64,000 bases of DNA, from positions 2,138,140 to 2,202,139 of the forward strand of contig JAALGH010000011.1 of the NCBI GenBank assembly GCA_011800155.1, read 5' to 3'. Made by a program: the position numbers and the translations under genes. The notes beneath the pieces are model-generated. The model saw nothing but the letters and a program-made list of their open reading frames with translations, was not told the DNA's origin and did no database searches. This DNA is from Flammulina velutipes. Taxonomy: Eukaryota; Basidiomycota; Agaricomycetes; Agaricales; Physalacriaceae. This document shows, piece by piece, positions 1 to 11,993 of this stretch; the stretch's first letter is position 1; each line of letters begins with the position of its first letter.

Positions 1-1440
1 CACTCTCTCAGTATTCTTGTCTAGCCGACCGACGTCGCCTCTTCATGTTTCATCGACGTCCTCGAATAATGCCTCTACGTCCCGATTATCGCTGGGCCTC
101 CGACGACGACGGGGTGTCGACGATCGATTTACTAGTGGAGAAAGTCAACAGAGCGACATGTTGCCAATAGTCCTACGACTTGCATCTGCGGTAGGATTCT
201 ACACGTTGTGGAGCCCTTCCAGACTGACTCGCTCATAGTGTCACTTCCCTAATTGTAGACGTCGTATATCATCGGTGCATTCTCTATAGTCTGTATCTCC
301 CCTCAAATGATCCATGTCCATTTTCATTGCTGTCCCGCACCATGCCCGAGGAATACGCTGCGATCTTGAGCGAGTATGCATGTATGGTGGCGTGCGCACT
401 TCATCTTCTCTGTGATAGACGCACGTAACGAAATGCTTATCTGCTTCCAGTCTGAATCAGTCCTTTCGATTCATGGTTATGTCGAACGTTTGGACTCTCC
501 GCCAATGCCGAACCAATGATGCAACGTCAGACGTCTTCACACGGAGAACGAGTTGGTTCAATGCCAACGTCTTGGATAGCAATAAGAGTTTCCAGGCAAG
601 AATAATACCGCGATGACAACAATTCGAAGACACGGTTCATTTTGGATATTAATGTCAGCCAAGTGGTTTTAGGCAATATGGCATCACCTCCCGGGTAGAG
701 AGTGATCGTGATGCTTATGGCGATGCTGGAGGGATATCCAGATTTCTGCGACATCAAGAGAAATGCTGGTACTAGTGAAAGGTTGGTGCTCTGTCGAGAG
801 CGGGGGACGGGTGGGTATTCGAGCTTTGGAATGATGAAACCTGGCCTTGGGAGAACGGTGCTGGAGATCTCGAAATTGACTATTGCATACCTCTTTGGCT
901 CAGGTCCCTTTGGACCCCGCGCGGAGAGAGGTCTACACAATTATGTCAGCTGCCACGACTCACTGGAGGCAAAAGGTGCATGTTAATGATTAAGGCTGCC
1001 TTTCCGCATATCTTCCCAGCGCAACGCGTGTGCGAGACTGCCATAGGTATACATTTTTGGAACTAGTGTGGCGCATTTCTTGAGCGGGATCGCTGGTACC
1101 TGCACGCGTTCAGCTTCTCCAGAATATATGCGGGTACTTACATTATCATAATAATATACTGCCCAACACGCAATTTCGGGGTCTGGACTGTACACAGCAC
1201 ACAGTCAGTGCAAGTCTATACAGCAAGGCTACACAGTTCCCAGGCTGTGGATGGCGATATCTTACATATGAGGTTAGCGATGGCGAAGAATTGCCGTCTT
1301 TTGAAGAAATACCTGTGGGACGAGCCTTGAGGGCAGTGGTCGACACCGCGTCCCACACTGCGCAAGTTACCTGAACGTCTCACAGCGGTGCCGGTGCGCG
1401 TTTAGCCTATAAAGGAGTAAATTCCTTTTCATTCCATAAC
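1..1440. repeat. Duplicated, gene-poor block at the left edge
   Basis: No supportable gene lies here. Two stretches have diverged partners elsewhere in the window. About 1-760 resembles about 7480-8090 in the same orientation; both carry a PTD-type reading near the start and a GGAGAAC-A-TTGGTTC-ATGC stretch. About 790-1440 resembles 36390-36960, and its last 250 bases also resemble 5430-5690. The second stretch is the promoter-side flank of SSP genes. Open frames exist on both strands but their reading is not kept between copies, so I treat them as chance. Confidence 0.6.
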
Positions 1441-1460
1441 AATACATACGCGGGCCGTAT
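1408..1460 (+). promoter_or_regulatory. TATA box and ATACG-N5-CGTAT element of SSP gene 1
   Basis: A TATA-like CTATAAAG lies at about 1408-1415. An inverted repeat ATACGCGGGCCGTAT lies at 1446-1460, 12 nt before the ATG. The same two elements stand in the same order before four other SSP genes in the window. Confidence 0.6.
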
Positions 1461-1472
1461 ATCCTCACATTC

Positions 1473-2002
1473 ATGCATTTCTTCCCATCTTCTATTCAAT
1501 TCTCCAATGTGGCGTTATTACTGCTATCTGCCTTGTTCGCTAGCGCGCAGTATGTTATTTTCTCTGCTTTTCACTACTACACTTACACACACTCCTTCAA
1601 GCCCGCACTTACAGCGGAGCCAGCCTGACAAGAGTACGGAAATTAAGCTCTTTGAATACCCGGGCGCGATTGGGGAAGATATGACTCCGGTAGCTACGAT
1701 CGCGCTTGAACAGCCCAGATATGGACATGAACCTGAAGGACTTTATTACGAATTTGAATGGGAAGAACCGGACAGAGTGAGTAGACCTGCGAAAGCCACA
1801 AGGATAGGCGAGTCAGGATACGATCAGTTGGTGGCTACGCTGAAACATGTGCGTCTCTTTTCCTGTATCTCTGGAATATCAAATGCCTAAGGATGTCCTT
1901 CAGTATGAGACATATATCACGTCTGGGCAGGATGACAAGCACCAGATTTGGGTCGTCACTACACGAGAGGTGGAAAGGGGCAGACAACACAGAACCGTCT
2001 GA
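1473..2002 (+). CDS. Small secreted protein, SSP family member 1 (140 aa)
   Basis: Three exons: 1473-1549, 1602-1848 and 1904-2002. The first exon encodes a hydrophobic signal peptide ending FASA, cut by an intron in phase 2. The mature protein starts near HPHL and has no recognised domain. It shares EPEG-YYEFEWEEP and a C-terminal YITSGQDDKHQIWVV with members 3 and 5, so the splice sites are supported by conservation as well as by GT and AG ends. It is likely secreted. Function is unknown; size, secretion and copy number fit an effector-like or cell-surface role, but this is inference. The acceptor of intron 2 could lie a few bases upstream. Confidence 0.75.
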
Positions 2003-2880
2003 CTACCACCAACTCTTTACGGGCCAGTAACACATCTGATATCTGAGCATACGGTGAGCGACCTACACAATTTTATGCAGGATGTCTATAGTACCTCGAC
2101 GAGGAGCATGACCCCCATATGTATTTCGATGCAACGTATATGAAACCCAACGATTACAAAACGCGAGTATATGAAGTGCGATGCTGCCGTCCGTATTGAA
2201 CAAGGAAGGTCGGAATGAGTGAATTCAAGCTGAGAATAGATGAATGTTATACCTAGCTGGGGCCCCATGATCACCATCTGCTGTATTCCGCCGCGCCGTG
2301 ACAGCCTTTCCGGTTGGTAATCACCGAGACCAAGACTGAGCCTCGAATGAAACATCGCACTGCACCGTTGCGTACTCGATCTCTGTCTACACCGCCCCAC
2401 TCAGATCACCATCGCGATAATCAGTACTCAGGGCAAAGCGCCGAGGCTTCACTCGTCTTCCCTTGTCAAAGCTATCACTAAACATAATCCTATCCATGTT
2501 CCCACTACAATACGCTGTGTGGCGCTCGGCTAAAGTTATGTCATAATGTTAGTATTTCTACGAGTTTGGATCGTTTTGCCAGGCTGGTCGTCCAATGTGG
2601 CGCGTTGTTTATCGTATACCTGCAGATGTCAGATGTGCCGGAGGTAATGCTGGGAGATCGAATATTTGCGTTCATCTACGACTGCACCAATTGCGTTGGT
2701 TATAAATGGTTGTGATGGAAGAGCTAGAAACGATCCCCATTTGGAAGTAGTTGAACGCAACGGGACGAGATAATTTATCAGAGATACATGGTTATCTTCG
2801 CGCGCGATTCGGTATGCCTATACAGCTTGTATATACGGTATGTGTATCGTATATGTGGATATATGGCCGACATCGAGCAG
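2003..2880. repeat. Duplicated spacer after SSP gene 1
   Basis: No gene seen. About 2080-2170 resembles 6290-6390; both include the ACCTCGACGAGGAGCATGA-like stretch. About 2216-2265 resembles 42490-42560 in direct orientation, while 2275-2350 resembles 42600-42690 in inverted orientation. This is mosaic duplication debris. Confidence 0.5.
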
Positions 2881-2945
2881 GCTATATAAAAGTCATCGCG
2901 GTTTATTCGAAATTTCATTATTCAAAGTACATACGCAGGCCGTAT
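2881..2945 (+). promoter_or_regulatory. TATA box and ATACG-N5-CGTAT element of SSP gene 2
   Basis: TATATAAAAG lies at about 2883-2892 and the inverted repeat ATACGCAGGCCGTAT at 2931-2945, 20 nt before the ATG. Confidence 0.6.
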
Positions 2946-2965
2946 ACTCATTCTTCAATCCCACT

Positions 2966-3472
2966 ATGCACATCTCCGCTTCTATAAAATTCCTCGGTAC
3001 GGCGCTGCTGCTCCCTTCTTTGCTGGTTAGTGCTAGGTACGTGTCTTCCGCCTCAGGAAACATGGTAGTAATATTGTGATATGGTCTAGCCCGCATTCCC
3101 TTCGTTCAGCAGTAAAAGAGGTCACGATCATCAATCCTACCACATACGTCTCGGTGACAGTGAATCTCATTCAAGTCGGTGATTCGGAGATTCTCAAGGT
3201 TGAGGGCGGATGGGAGGGTACACCTGCCGCCGCTGAGAAAATGACAAAGTTCAATTATGACCATGCACTAATAGATGTAGGTATTACAGATGAGCTGTTG
3301 GAGTATGCCGCTGATGGAATTTGCATAGATTGAACAGAAGGCGCTGACCGAGCCGTTTGCCCATGGATATGATGAGAACAACCAAGACGATTACTATATT
3401 ATTGAGGAGGATATGAGTAGAGGAGAGTATAATTCTGAGGCGGGGAATGACCCTTATCCGGGACGTTACTAG
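2966..3472 (+). CDS. Small secreted protein, SSP family member 2 (133 aa)
   Basis: Three exons: 2966-3036, 3090-3276 and 3329-3472. A signal peptide with an ALLLPSLLVSA core is followed by SPHSLRS after the first intron. The second exon carries VEGGWEGTPAAAEKM. The third exon is acidic and tyrosine-rich (PFAHGYD, DYYIIEED, ending DPYPGRY). Member 4 at 8751-9269 is its close relative and keeps the same exon borders. No known domain was recognised. It is likely secreted; function unknown. Confidence 0.75.
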
Positions 3473-3539
3473 TAATTGGATCCTTCCCAGTGGCTCAGAT
3501 TTTATGACAATCTTCCTACTACGCTTCTTCAGGATCCGT

Positions 3540-4437
3540 CGCATCCCCCTCTTGGAACAACTATGAATTAACCGCTGCTACTCCTTCGAAGCTGGTCAAT
3601 AGCCTCCAAATTCGTCGAAAGCAAGGATTCTATCATTCCCTAACACTGCTACCGCATGTATCTACCACTGGCGCCTCCTCAAAACTCCCTAATTCACTGT
3701 CTCCCTTTCATTTTCCACTTTGTCATGGTGGTTGCTTGGTTTGCGCCACATCTTGTTTTAAAGTCACGGCCGAAGACATTCAACGAACTGGTTATCAATA
3801 ATTGATCTGAGATTCAAACCTACTGCTCATCGAAATGGAGCGAGTATTGATTATCTGTACTGCGGAGGCGGTTCAAACCCATTCTGAATCTTTGCCCTCA
3901 TCTCCCCCATCTCCCTCCTCAGCTGCTCAACCTCACTCCTCAAATAGATTCCCGGCACATCTGAGCTTGATCCATTCGTCGAATAACTCACGTCAGCTGA
4001 TCCATCGCCCCGGTCCTCAGGTTGGGTAGGGTTCGTCATATGCATCAATCCCGCCTTCTCTGACTGAGGCGGGGGGGACATTGCAGGCACCGGCGGGACG
4101 GGATTAGCCAATGACGAATCGAGACTCGTTGTGCTTCTCTCTCCAACGACGAACGGGGGTCCTAGAGACTTGATCGTCGTGCAGATTGTACGGTTGCGCG
4201 TTGTATTCCTCCCCAAGGATTTCCGGCTGCTTCGATCGCTCTTTGCGCCCAAAACAGCCAGATTCTTGAGAACCCGCAGCGTAGCCACCGTGCTTGCGGC
4301 GCTGGTGACGCCTCCAGAATATGATGCCCCCTACGATGCACGGTTGGCGAATGGGTGTAGCTCGTCAAAAGGGCTGCAGGAGCGACTGATACTGCTGCAT
4401 GTGGGTGTTGAAGGGACGCCATGTGCTTGATGTGCAC
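3540..4437 (-). pseudogene. Inverted, truncated copy of the glutaminase C-terminal tail
   Basis: Read on the - strand, about 3851-4288 encodes a 145-aa stretch closely matching the cytosolic tail of the glutaminase at 16881-20307. Shared parts include LGRNTTRN-type sequence read in a shifted frame, SLDSSLANPV, NPTQPEDRGDGSADV and RSEVEQL ending NGFEPPPQY. The copied DNA continues beyond the stop: 3540-3830 mirrors 20320-20640. The catalytic part is absent and the transmembrane part is out of frame, so this is a dead fragment produced by an inverted duplication. Confidence 0.85.
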
Positions 4438-5620
4438 TCAAGCCTGTGAGTGGGATGAGCGACTCCGTCTGGGAAACACGGCCGGAGGTGCAGAGGTCCA
4501 TCCTCCCATAATGTAGCGGAGAGTGCAGGAATGGGCAGAACGACAGGCTATCTATCTCGTCATAGGCTACGTCCTTGGGTCAGAAACGCGCAAAAAGCTG
4601 GGATGCAAATACGCACTCATTTGAATCTTCCGATAATCGTTCAACTGACGCCTCTCAGCATTCCTCTTCATCCGTGTGCTATGGAAACATTGGACGGTGA
4701 TGGCAGCCAGCAGGAAGTACGAAAGGTTTGGGGTTTTGACAAGTGCGCGCGCGGGTCGTGGGGCATCGTCAAGCTATCAGCTGGAGGGTTGCCGCTCGAC
4801 GAGCAAATGTTGACGATAAACTGCATAGGGTCCATTGCGCGCTGGCCTTTGAGTTCTCCGAGCGATATCGACCAAGAGCATCGACAGGGAACGATGCTCT
4901 TGCGATTATTTTTGTGAGTCAGTCAGCGCACAAAATATTGGCTTATCACAGCGCACCTTTGATACATTTAGTAAATTCCTCCTTCGTGCCTACATGATGC
5001 GTTGTATGGGGTCCGTGAGCGCAACGATGTCGCTCTCTGTTGGGCGACAATGATGGAAGGAAAAAGGAAACCATGTGCTTGCACTAAAGCTTCCGCGCCC
5101 GAATAGGCAATGAACGTATGTCGAACTCACACCAGCTTGGGAAGGCACGTAGGGTTACCACGCCTCAGGTTCTAGGCAGTATCAATCCTTCCATCATAAT
5201 GATGTTTCGGATATCCACCGGATTCTAATCAGACCACAGCCTCTGACGACGGGGCTGGGAGGTTCTAAAACATACCAGAATCTTCACCAAGATTGTGTCG
5301 ACGTCTGGCACCTGGCTGGACACCTTGTCCTCCGAATTCTGTATTCTGTGAGTTGCACACACTGTATCTTTTTCAATACCCAGTTCGAGGTAGGTCTTCC
5401 TCGACCTTGGTGTAAAGTCACTGGACGGGATGACACAGCGCACTGCAAGTCTATACACCAATGCTACGCACTGGCAGTTCCCAGGCTGTGGATGGCGATA
5501 TACCATTAGGTATGATATTGACGATAGGGGCTCGCCGCCATCTTATGAAGAAATACCTGTGCGACGAGGTCACTGGTCGACACTGCGTCCCGCACTGCGC
5601 AAGCTTCTCACAGCGGTACC
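4438..5620. other. Gene-poor spacer
   Basis: I see no supportable gene. About 5430-5620 matches the flank of SSP genes 1 and 5 (TTCCCAGGCTGTGGATGGCG is shared with 1230-1260). The rest shows only short, unconserved open frames. Confidence 0.5.
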
Positions 5621-5628
5621 GGGGTGCG

Positions 5629-5681
5629 TTTATAAAGAGGCAAATCCCCTCATTCCAAAACAACACATACGCAGGCCGTAT
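5629..5681 (+). promoter_or_regulatory. TATA box and ATACG-N5-CGTAT element of SSP gene 3
   Basis: TTTATAAAG lies at 5629-5637 and the inverted repeat ATACGCAGGCCGTAT at 5667-5681, 12 nt before the ATG. Confidence 0.65.
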
Positions 5682-5693
5682 ATTGTCACCTCC

Positions 5694-6214
5694 ATGCATT
5701 TCTTCTCATTTTCAGTCCAATTCTCTGCTGTGGCATTATTGCTGCTACCTGCCTTGTTCGCTAGCGCGTTGTGTGTTATTCTCTCTGCTGTTCATTACTG
5801 CGCTTACTAAAACTCCATAAAGCCCGCATTTACACGAGCGGAGCGGGGAACCGAACCCAACTTCACAACTCACGCTCTGGAATTACCCCGGACTTCGGAC
5901 GAATCGAATAATCGTAATTACGCCCGATGGTCCAAGAGTGCAAAATGAGCCTATAGGACATATCTATGATTTTCCTTATGTAGAACGAGGCCAACAGATC
6001 AAACCTGCGAGAGTCAAAAAGGTCAGTGAGGAGGCGTATGATTCAGAGGTGAATGGAGTGAAAGCTGTGCGTCTCTTCTCCACTGAGAAATTTTCAATGC
6101 TGACTTAGTGTCCTTAAGAATTCGACATATATCACGTCTGGGCAAGATGAGAGTTCAGGGCTTTGGGTCGCCTTTAAAGGACTGCCTCCGATCACAAGGG
6201 GAGATCAAGTCTGA
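5694..6214 (+). CDS. Small secreted protein, SSP family member 3 (138 aa)
   Basis: Three exons: 5694-5770, 5823-6066 and 6119-6214. The signal peptide (VALLLLPALFASA) is nearly identical to that of member 5. The long second exon stays open and carries LTLWNYPGL, close to the LFEYPG of member 1. The third exon has YITSGQDESSGLWV, the family C-terminal motif. The donor of intron 1 is GTGTGT rather than the GTATGT or GTACGT of its relatives, which might lower splicing efficiency. Likely secreted; function unknown. Confidence 0.65.
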
Positions 6215-6235
6215 CTACCTCCAACTCTTTACCGG

Positions 6236-6700
6236 ACAGTGACACATATGATATATGAGCATACAGCGAACTACCATCTCACTGTTATATAGAATGTCTA
6301 TGGTACCTTGACGAGGAGCATGAATGCCGTAGTATGGATTTCGATGCAAACGTCGATGAGTAAGAAAGCCAACGATAACAAAATGCGAGTCCAGATGCGT
6401 AAAGACAGAATTAATACGATGAGATAATTAGCCAAGGATTCAGAAGGATCTGGAAGAGACGTCCCGTGTAGGACTATGCTAAGCCCGCTGAAGAAGAATA
6501 GCGAGGGATCAGCAGAGTTCGTCATTTCCAAGATGAATTGTCTTCAAGCTACAAGAACGGGATCCAAGTAATGTCCTCGATGAACGACGAAAGGATGCTC
6601 CTCTTGCCCAGCCAATACTCCAACAAGGTATATCCCAAATTACTAGCGCCGGACGTCGATGTCGGGCGCCCATCCGAGGAGACAATACTGTAGAAACATC
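6236..6700 (-). pseudogene. Fragment of the family-2 glycosyltransferase gene
   Basis: About 6545-6700 is a diverged copy of 39672-39850, the stretch encoding part of the C-terminal membrane region of the intact gene at 39234-42472. The run from TACAAGAACGGGATCCAAGT to the CCATCCGAGGAGACAAT stretch is shared. About 6345-6450 matches the 3' end and flank of that gene (39170-39260). The catalytic exons are missing. This is a duplicated remnant. Confidence 0.8.
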
Positions 6701-8650
6701 TAATTTGTCAATAATTGTGTAGCAAGGAAATTCAAAATGTGGCGGTCGCCGGTCCGGTACTACAGGACAAACACGTGACCGATTGCGTGTCCAAACCAAC
6801 CTCGGTTTTCTTCCACCTAGACTACCATGCGCTCCTTTCAACTTGCGCACGACGCGTCTCTGCCAGCGCACAATATGTGAATCTCGAAAACTGAATGATT
6901 GCAAGATGATCCTGTTCTTTGTGTGCTCCAGGTGCGTCCATTAGATCACTCTCTCCGCGTCTACTCAACGGCTGTCGTTAGACGCACGATCTCCATCCTG
7001 TCCAAAGGCCGCACATAGTAGTACATCGACTTGTCTACCGAGAGTCCTCTTACTCCACACCCGACATCATCCGCTATATTGCCATCATCATCTTCGTCGG
7101 GTCTTCCCCCCAGACTCTCGCTCTCCCCGTAGAGGCTTCCTGCAATAGACAGAGAGAGTCATCATCGACGTCGCATATCTTTTTCCCGTGGTACTGCAGA
7201 AACTGCCAGGGAACGAGACGGTCCCCGCGCCGGGATCCATAACACATACAATGACAACGACGTGCTGGCAATAACTAGCTGCCTGAGCATCGGCTCGCGA
7301 ACAAAGGCATACTATGGAACTGAAACTAACCTCCAGCGTCTGGACACTGAACGGGAAAGAATCGTGCGTCGAATTATCTTGGCCTTATACGCATACACTT
7401 ACTGCGTCGTGATAGACGTAATTCGCCATATCCACCGACCTCAATTAAAGAGAACTACACGCCGACCAATTATCTCTTGCCACCCCCTCGGTACTCTTGT
7501 CTCACCGACCGATATCGCCTCCTCAGGTTTCATCGATACCCTTGAAGAGAGGGCGGGGTGCTGTCAATGTGTCTACAAGCTACACCTTCGGTAGGATACT
7601 ACATGTTCTGCAGCCCTTCCAAGCTGATTCTCAAACAGTGATCAAAGCTCAAAAAACTCACCGGTCACCTTGCAAAACCGTGTACGGCCGGTGCCTGTTC
7701 CATAGCCGTGCCACTACCGCTGTCCCGTACATAATGCAAACACTCCGACTGTCTTCGAATATGCATGGCGGTGTAATAAAATGCTTGTCTCCAGTCAATC
7801 CTTCCGATTCCTAGATCCTCGGTGTCAATTGTCTCTCTCTACCAACGATTCAGCATCAGACCACATGTGCATGGAGAACAAATTGGTTCGATGCTGCCTC
7901 GGATATCAATGGGGGCTCCCAGGCGAGTGCGATGACAACGATTCGTGTGAGAAAGACACGGTTAACAAGTAGTGGATATTCATGTTAGCCAAGGGGTGTC
8001 AGGCAATATGACACATCACTCCAGTGTCGAGAGTGATGTGGCGACGGTGGAAAAGAGGGATATCCGTGCTTCTGCGAAATCGAGAGTAGGCTGTCTACGC
8101 ATGGCATATCCTAGTATCATCATTTGCGTTGGCACGTCTCGTAGTACTCGATCTCCTCCTGCACTGCCGTCAGTAGTCAACGATCACCATCCCAATGATC
8201 AGCGCTATCTTTACTTGTCATGGAACCTATCTCCCTCGCTAATTATAATCACAAGTAACCATTACTTCATATTATTGTTACAGTACGTCGGGCTGAACCA
8301 TTGTCTGACCAGGCGGATGGCCTTCTTTCAGGGAACGATGGGGGTGCATTTTAATCTCCATATCTAACATTCGGCGGAGAATATCGTGAACGTGGCTTGG
8401 GTTTCTTTGAGTTTTTTGCGGTGCTTACTGCGCCCCGCCAATTGCTCTAGTACTGGTTCAACATCGTCATGACGGAGGACGTAGAAACTTTCCATTTCGG
8501 GAAGTAGCAGAACGCGCTATTGAAGGAAACGTGTACTAGGAGATGTAGGCATTGCAATGTACGGCCCAGTTTCCGTATACAGCTAATTTTAATGCTATCT
8601 ATCGTTACACACACACACACACATAGCCATGGGACAGAGGCACAGGACGC
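6701..8650. other. Spacer with old duplication and an AC repeat
   Basis: No convincing gene. About 7480-8090 is a diverged copy of about 1-760. A short (AC)n tract lies near 8608-8624. Several short frames are open on the + strand but none resembles a known family or is conserved between the two copies. Confidence 0.5.
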
Positions 8651-8660
8651 TAGTGAACAA

Positions 8661-8723
8661 GATATAAAAGTGATAGCCTTCCATTGCCAAAAGCATTATC
8701 CAAGGTACATACGCAGGTCGTAT
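8661..8723 (+). promoter_or_regulatory. TATA box and ATACG-N5-CGTAT element of SSP gene 4
   Basis: GATATAAAAG lies at 8661-8670. The inverted repeat at 8709-8723 reads ATACGCAGGTCGTAT: the central base differs but both arms are intact. The ATG follows 27 nt later. Confidence 0.6.
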
Positions 8724-8750
8724 ACTTACTTCACAATCCCCACCATTACA

Positions 8751-9269
8751 ATGCACTTCTCCACTTCACTCAAATTCCTCGGTGCGGCGTTACTGCTCCC
8801 CGCTTTGCTCGTTAGCGCTAGGTATGTGCTTTTCGATCTCCGAGTCGGGAAACGCGATGGCTTACATTGAAATGCAATCCAGTCCCCATTCCATTCGTTC
8901 AACAGCCCGAGACCTCACGCTCATCGATCCCGCTACGGGATCCCAGTCCGAGACGGTGAAAATCATCCAGAAGGACGACTCAAATGAATACACAGTCGTT
9001 GGTGGGTGGAAAAACACGCCTGCTATTGCGGAAAAGATGTCGAAGAGTAGATACAATTCGGAGTTGAAGATGGTGTGTTTCTCCTCTGATTGTTCGTGGT
9101 CATGTTGTTGATGGGCATCGGGTAGATTGACCAGAAAGGATTGGACAAGCCGTTTGCGCATGGGTATGATCAAGCTTTGGAGGAAGATTATTATATTATT
9201 GAGGAGGATGTGAGTCCAGGGGAGTATGATTCTGGGGCGGACGATGAGCCGTACCCAGGGAGCTACTAG
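8751..9269 (+). CDS. Small secreted protein, SSP family member 4 (134 aa)
   Basis: Three exons: 8751-8821, 8883-9072 and 9126-9269. The signal peptide has an AALLLPALLVSA core. After intron 1 it continues SPHSIRSTAR, then VVGGWKNTPAIAEKMSK, and ends with an acidic tail (PFAHGYD, DYYIIEED, EPYPGSY). It is a close paralogue of member 2 with the same splice phases. No known domain; likely secreted; function unknown. Confidence 0.78.
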
Positions 9270-10149
9270 TGGTGAATAGTGAGACATAGCCAAAATATAT
9301 GTTGAAGGCAAACGAAAACAGATCCAATGGCTGATATTCAAGACAAGTCGGACGAAGTGAGCAGCATTACTTCATTGTGGCAAGACTATCGTAAGACGGC
9401 AAGAAATTTGATAGACTCGAAGGCGATCAAACATATGAGAGCAGGGCTTCGTCGATTATGCAGGAAGGCCAGGACGCAGCAGATAGTGCGTATATTCAAG
9501 CAGTATCTACAGCCTTCCCGAGGGATGTTAGTTTGACGTTGAAGCATTGGCGACGCGACGAACCTATACTTGCCACATGATGGCAGGTGGCGAAAGACGG
9601 TGAACCGGCCCGTCAAGCCGGTTCTGCTCTTGCTCCATACATTCATGACGTCCAATGTAGCTCCTGGTAAGAATGGTGGATAATGAGTACCTACAGGCTC
9701 ATTTCATGGTCCATTCAATAGATATGACCTCTTCGGACGTCCTTCGAATCATTTTCAACCTATGACGACCGCGAGGATGATGCAGCGGCAGCAAGTCACA
9801 GATGTTGAACATCTCAGTCTGGCCCACCTACAGTACAACTGCGAAGGGTATGGGGCTCGTGATGGCTACATGGCTGGTGCCACGTGATGGTAATTTCCGG
9901 GATTTTTTCTTACGTTCAACGTTTGCCAGATGTCCACGCCCATACGAGGATGGGCCACCTCCATCATCACATTCCAAGTATCTCAAGAGGGACACATATA
10001 TCTATGTGAATCTCTCACCAACGATTTTTCTCTTTGGTACGCGTTTACATCCTTCGTCGACAGGAACTCATGATAGCCAGGACTGAACCAACGTATCACT
10101 CGCGCGAGCATGCAGTCTATTCGACGTTGGTGTTGTTTTATCAATGTAG

Positions 10150-11074
10150 GGCCCAGCCAGTGGGAATGCGGCATCTCCAATACCCAACCTCGTCCCGAGA
10201 GGGAATGGGATTTGTGTCCAGTAAAATTACGGGGATCGGGAAGCACTTGGGCCATACATCCTTATGGAGACGTCATTCCCCGGGAGTCAACAGAACCGAT
10301 TCCTCCCGGGAATTATGGTTGTTTCCTCGTCTGTGAGTCGTCTGTTTCCTCCTGCCAACGCTTCGCCTCACATGTCGATTTTAGATGAGATCGGGGGAAT
10401 TCCAGCTGCGTTAGATGGATATCGCATTCGTTTATACAGCTTTAATCAAATGCCGAAGTACATTCGCTCGGAAAATATTGAAGCATTATACGATTTATCC
10501 TCCGTGCGTAAGTTGAATGATACCTGTTTGTTGTCTAATGGGTAACTCTACAGAACGACATTGATGATACACTGGCTTCAGTGTCGATGCGTGCTTCGAA
10601 TGGTCGCTGTGATCTCACGGCAGATATGAATAATGTGGCGGCATCGTGGATATTCCCGCCCGCCTACGGAGAACTGGTATGAACTGGTTCCTGGAGTATC
10701 CAACCACTCTGACCTTTCTTAGTCAAAACGACATCTACCTGGCCTAAAACCTGATTACGATCCCAAAAACTACAGAGTCGCTGCGAATATCATCGTGATG
10801 CGAAGGGACTTGCACGTTCTGTTCTGGGACAACGCCTTTTCTTTCGACCCTACGGTGAGCTTCGCAGTTAATAATTATTGTCGTTGCTGACGAGATACAT
10901 TTCTAGGAATACTACAAGGTTGTTTGCTTCCGTGATATGGGCGGGATGGAAGACGAACTACCGGATCGTCTGCGCATTGAGTATCTTGCACCAGGAGTCG
11001 GGGAGTATCTGAATATGCACTTTCACCATTCTCTGGTCGTTAACGTACGCTCTGGTGGCATTACTCGACAATAG
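10150..11074 (+). CDS. HNH-nuclease-like protein, 5' end unresolved
   Basis: Readable exons are 10150-10332, 10385-10503, 10554-10676, 10723-10854 and 10907-11074, all in phase with clear splice sites. The core reads RCDLTADMNNVAASWIFPP and, after an intron, NIIVMRRDLHVLFWDNAFSF. This resembles the HNH_2 type of domain common in basidiomycete proteins (a C-x-x-T start, then A-A-H-I, then R-D-L-H-x-L-F-D). The histidine expected in A-A-H-I is serine-tryptophan here, so catalytic activity is doubtful. An upstream candidate exon with an ATG near 9762-9779 reads QVTDVEHLSLAHLQYNCE but I could not join it confidently. It may be a decaying gene. Family call is from memory of the motif. Confidence 0.5.
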
Positions 11075-11990
11075 TCGACTGATTGTATCACGGGATTCAT
11101 GAACGAGTTTGAGTGTTGAAAGGGAAGAGTGAAACGCTTGAGGATGCGCGATAGGAAGCACCTCCTTGGAAGGTTATTCTGGCACAAGTGTATTCATGAG
11201 GGTTCGGAGAACTGTCCCATAGTAATCCAGAGCTCTTCTCCAAAAGGAGATGCGTTTGCGACACTTACATCTAACTTGACTAGCACAACACTTCGGGAAC
11301 GTCATTGGAATTGAAGATGTCGCAACAAGCAGACGCCATGGTAGTGAGAGGCTTGACTTCCATCGTCCAAATCATGATGATGATGGGCGTACCATAGAGT
11401 CGCTATTACCCCAGTCGATTTCTGAATTCGGTCTCCTTCATCCTTCCCTCTTCTATCTTGAGGTAATGCGTGAAGACGTAGCACAAGGAGAATAGGCACA
11501 TTGCATTTAGACAGTCAATTTACGCAAGCAAACCACAGAGAGAAATGGAAGAACGGGAAAGATTATCGAACACAAGTCTCCTTCAACATGATTTAGGCAA
11601 GCAAAATAGGCCCTCCCTGGCTGCTGTCCTTGACGATGGAGATAGAGCAGAGCCCGACTAAATGATGGACGACGGTCAATTTCTGGTAGCACGTGCAATA
11701 TAAGTGATGGACGCACAAGAGTTCTCGTCGGTGCCTGCAAGAGCAATAACTTGACCGAACGTCCCAAAAGACGTTCCCGGGTTGGGAGGGGATCCCCAGG
11801 GTCCTTGAAGAACGAAGATGAGCAGCTGCTCAGAATTTCAGTATAGTACCATGAACACTCTTACCTTGGACAGTTACTCTGCCTTTGTCAGCCTCAAAGA
11901 CGACAAGACTCAAGCTTCCGATGTTCTTGTCAGTGTCCCTGCGCCCGAAGACGCCGACTATCCATTGGTTCTCTGTGAAGAGTTTCAGTA
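11075..11990. other. Gene-poor spacer
   Basis: Only short open frames on both strands; none recognised and no repeat partner seen in the window. Confidence 0.4.
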
Positions 11991-11993
11991 CTT

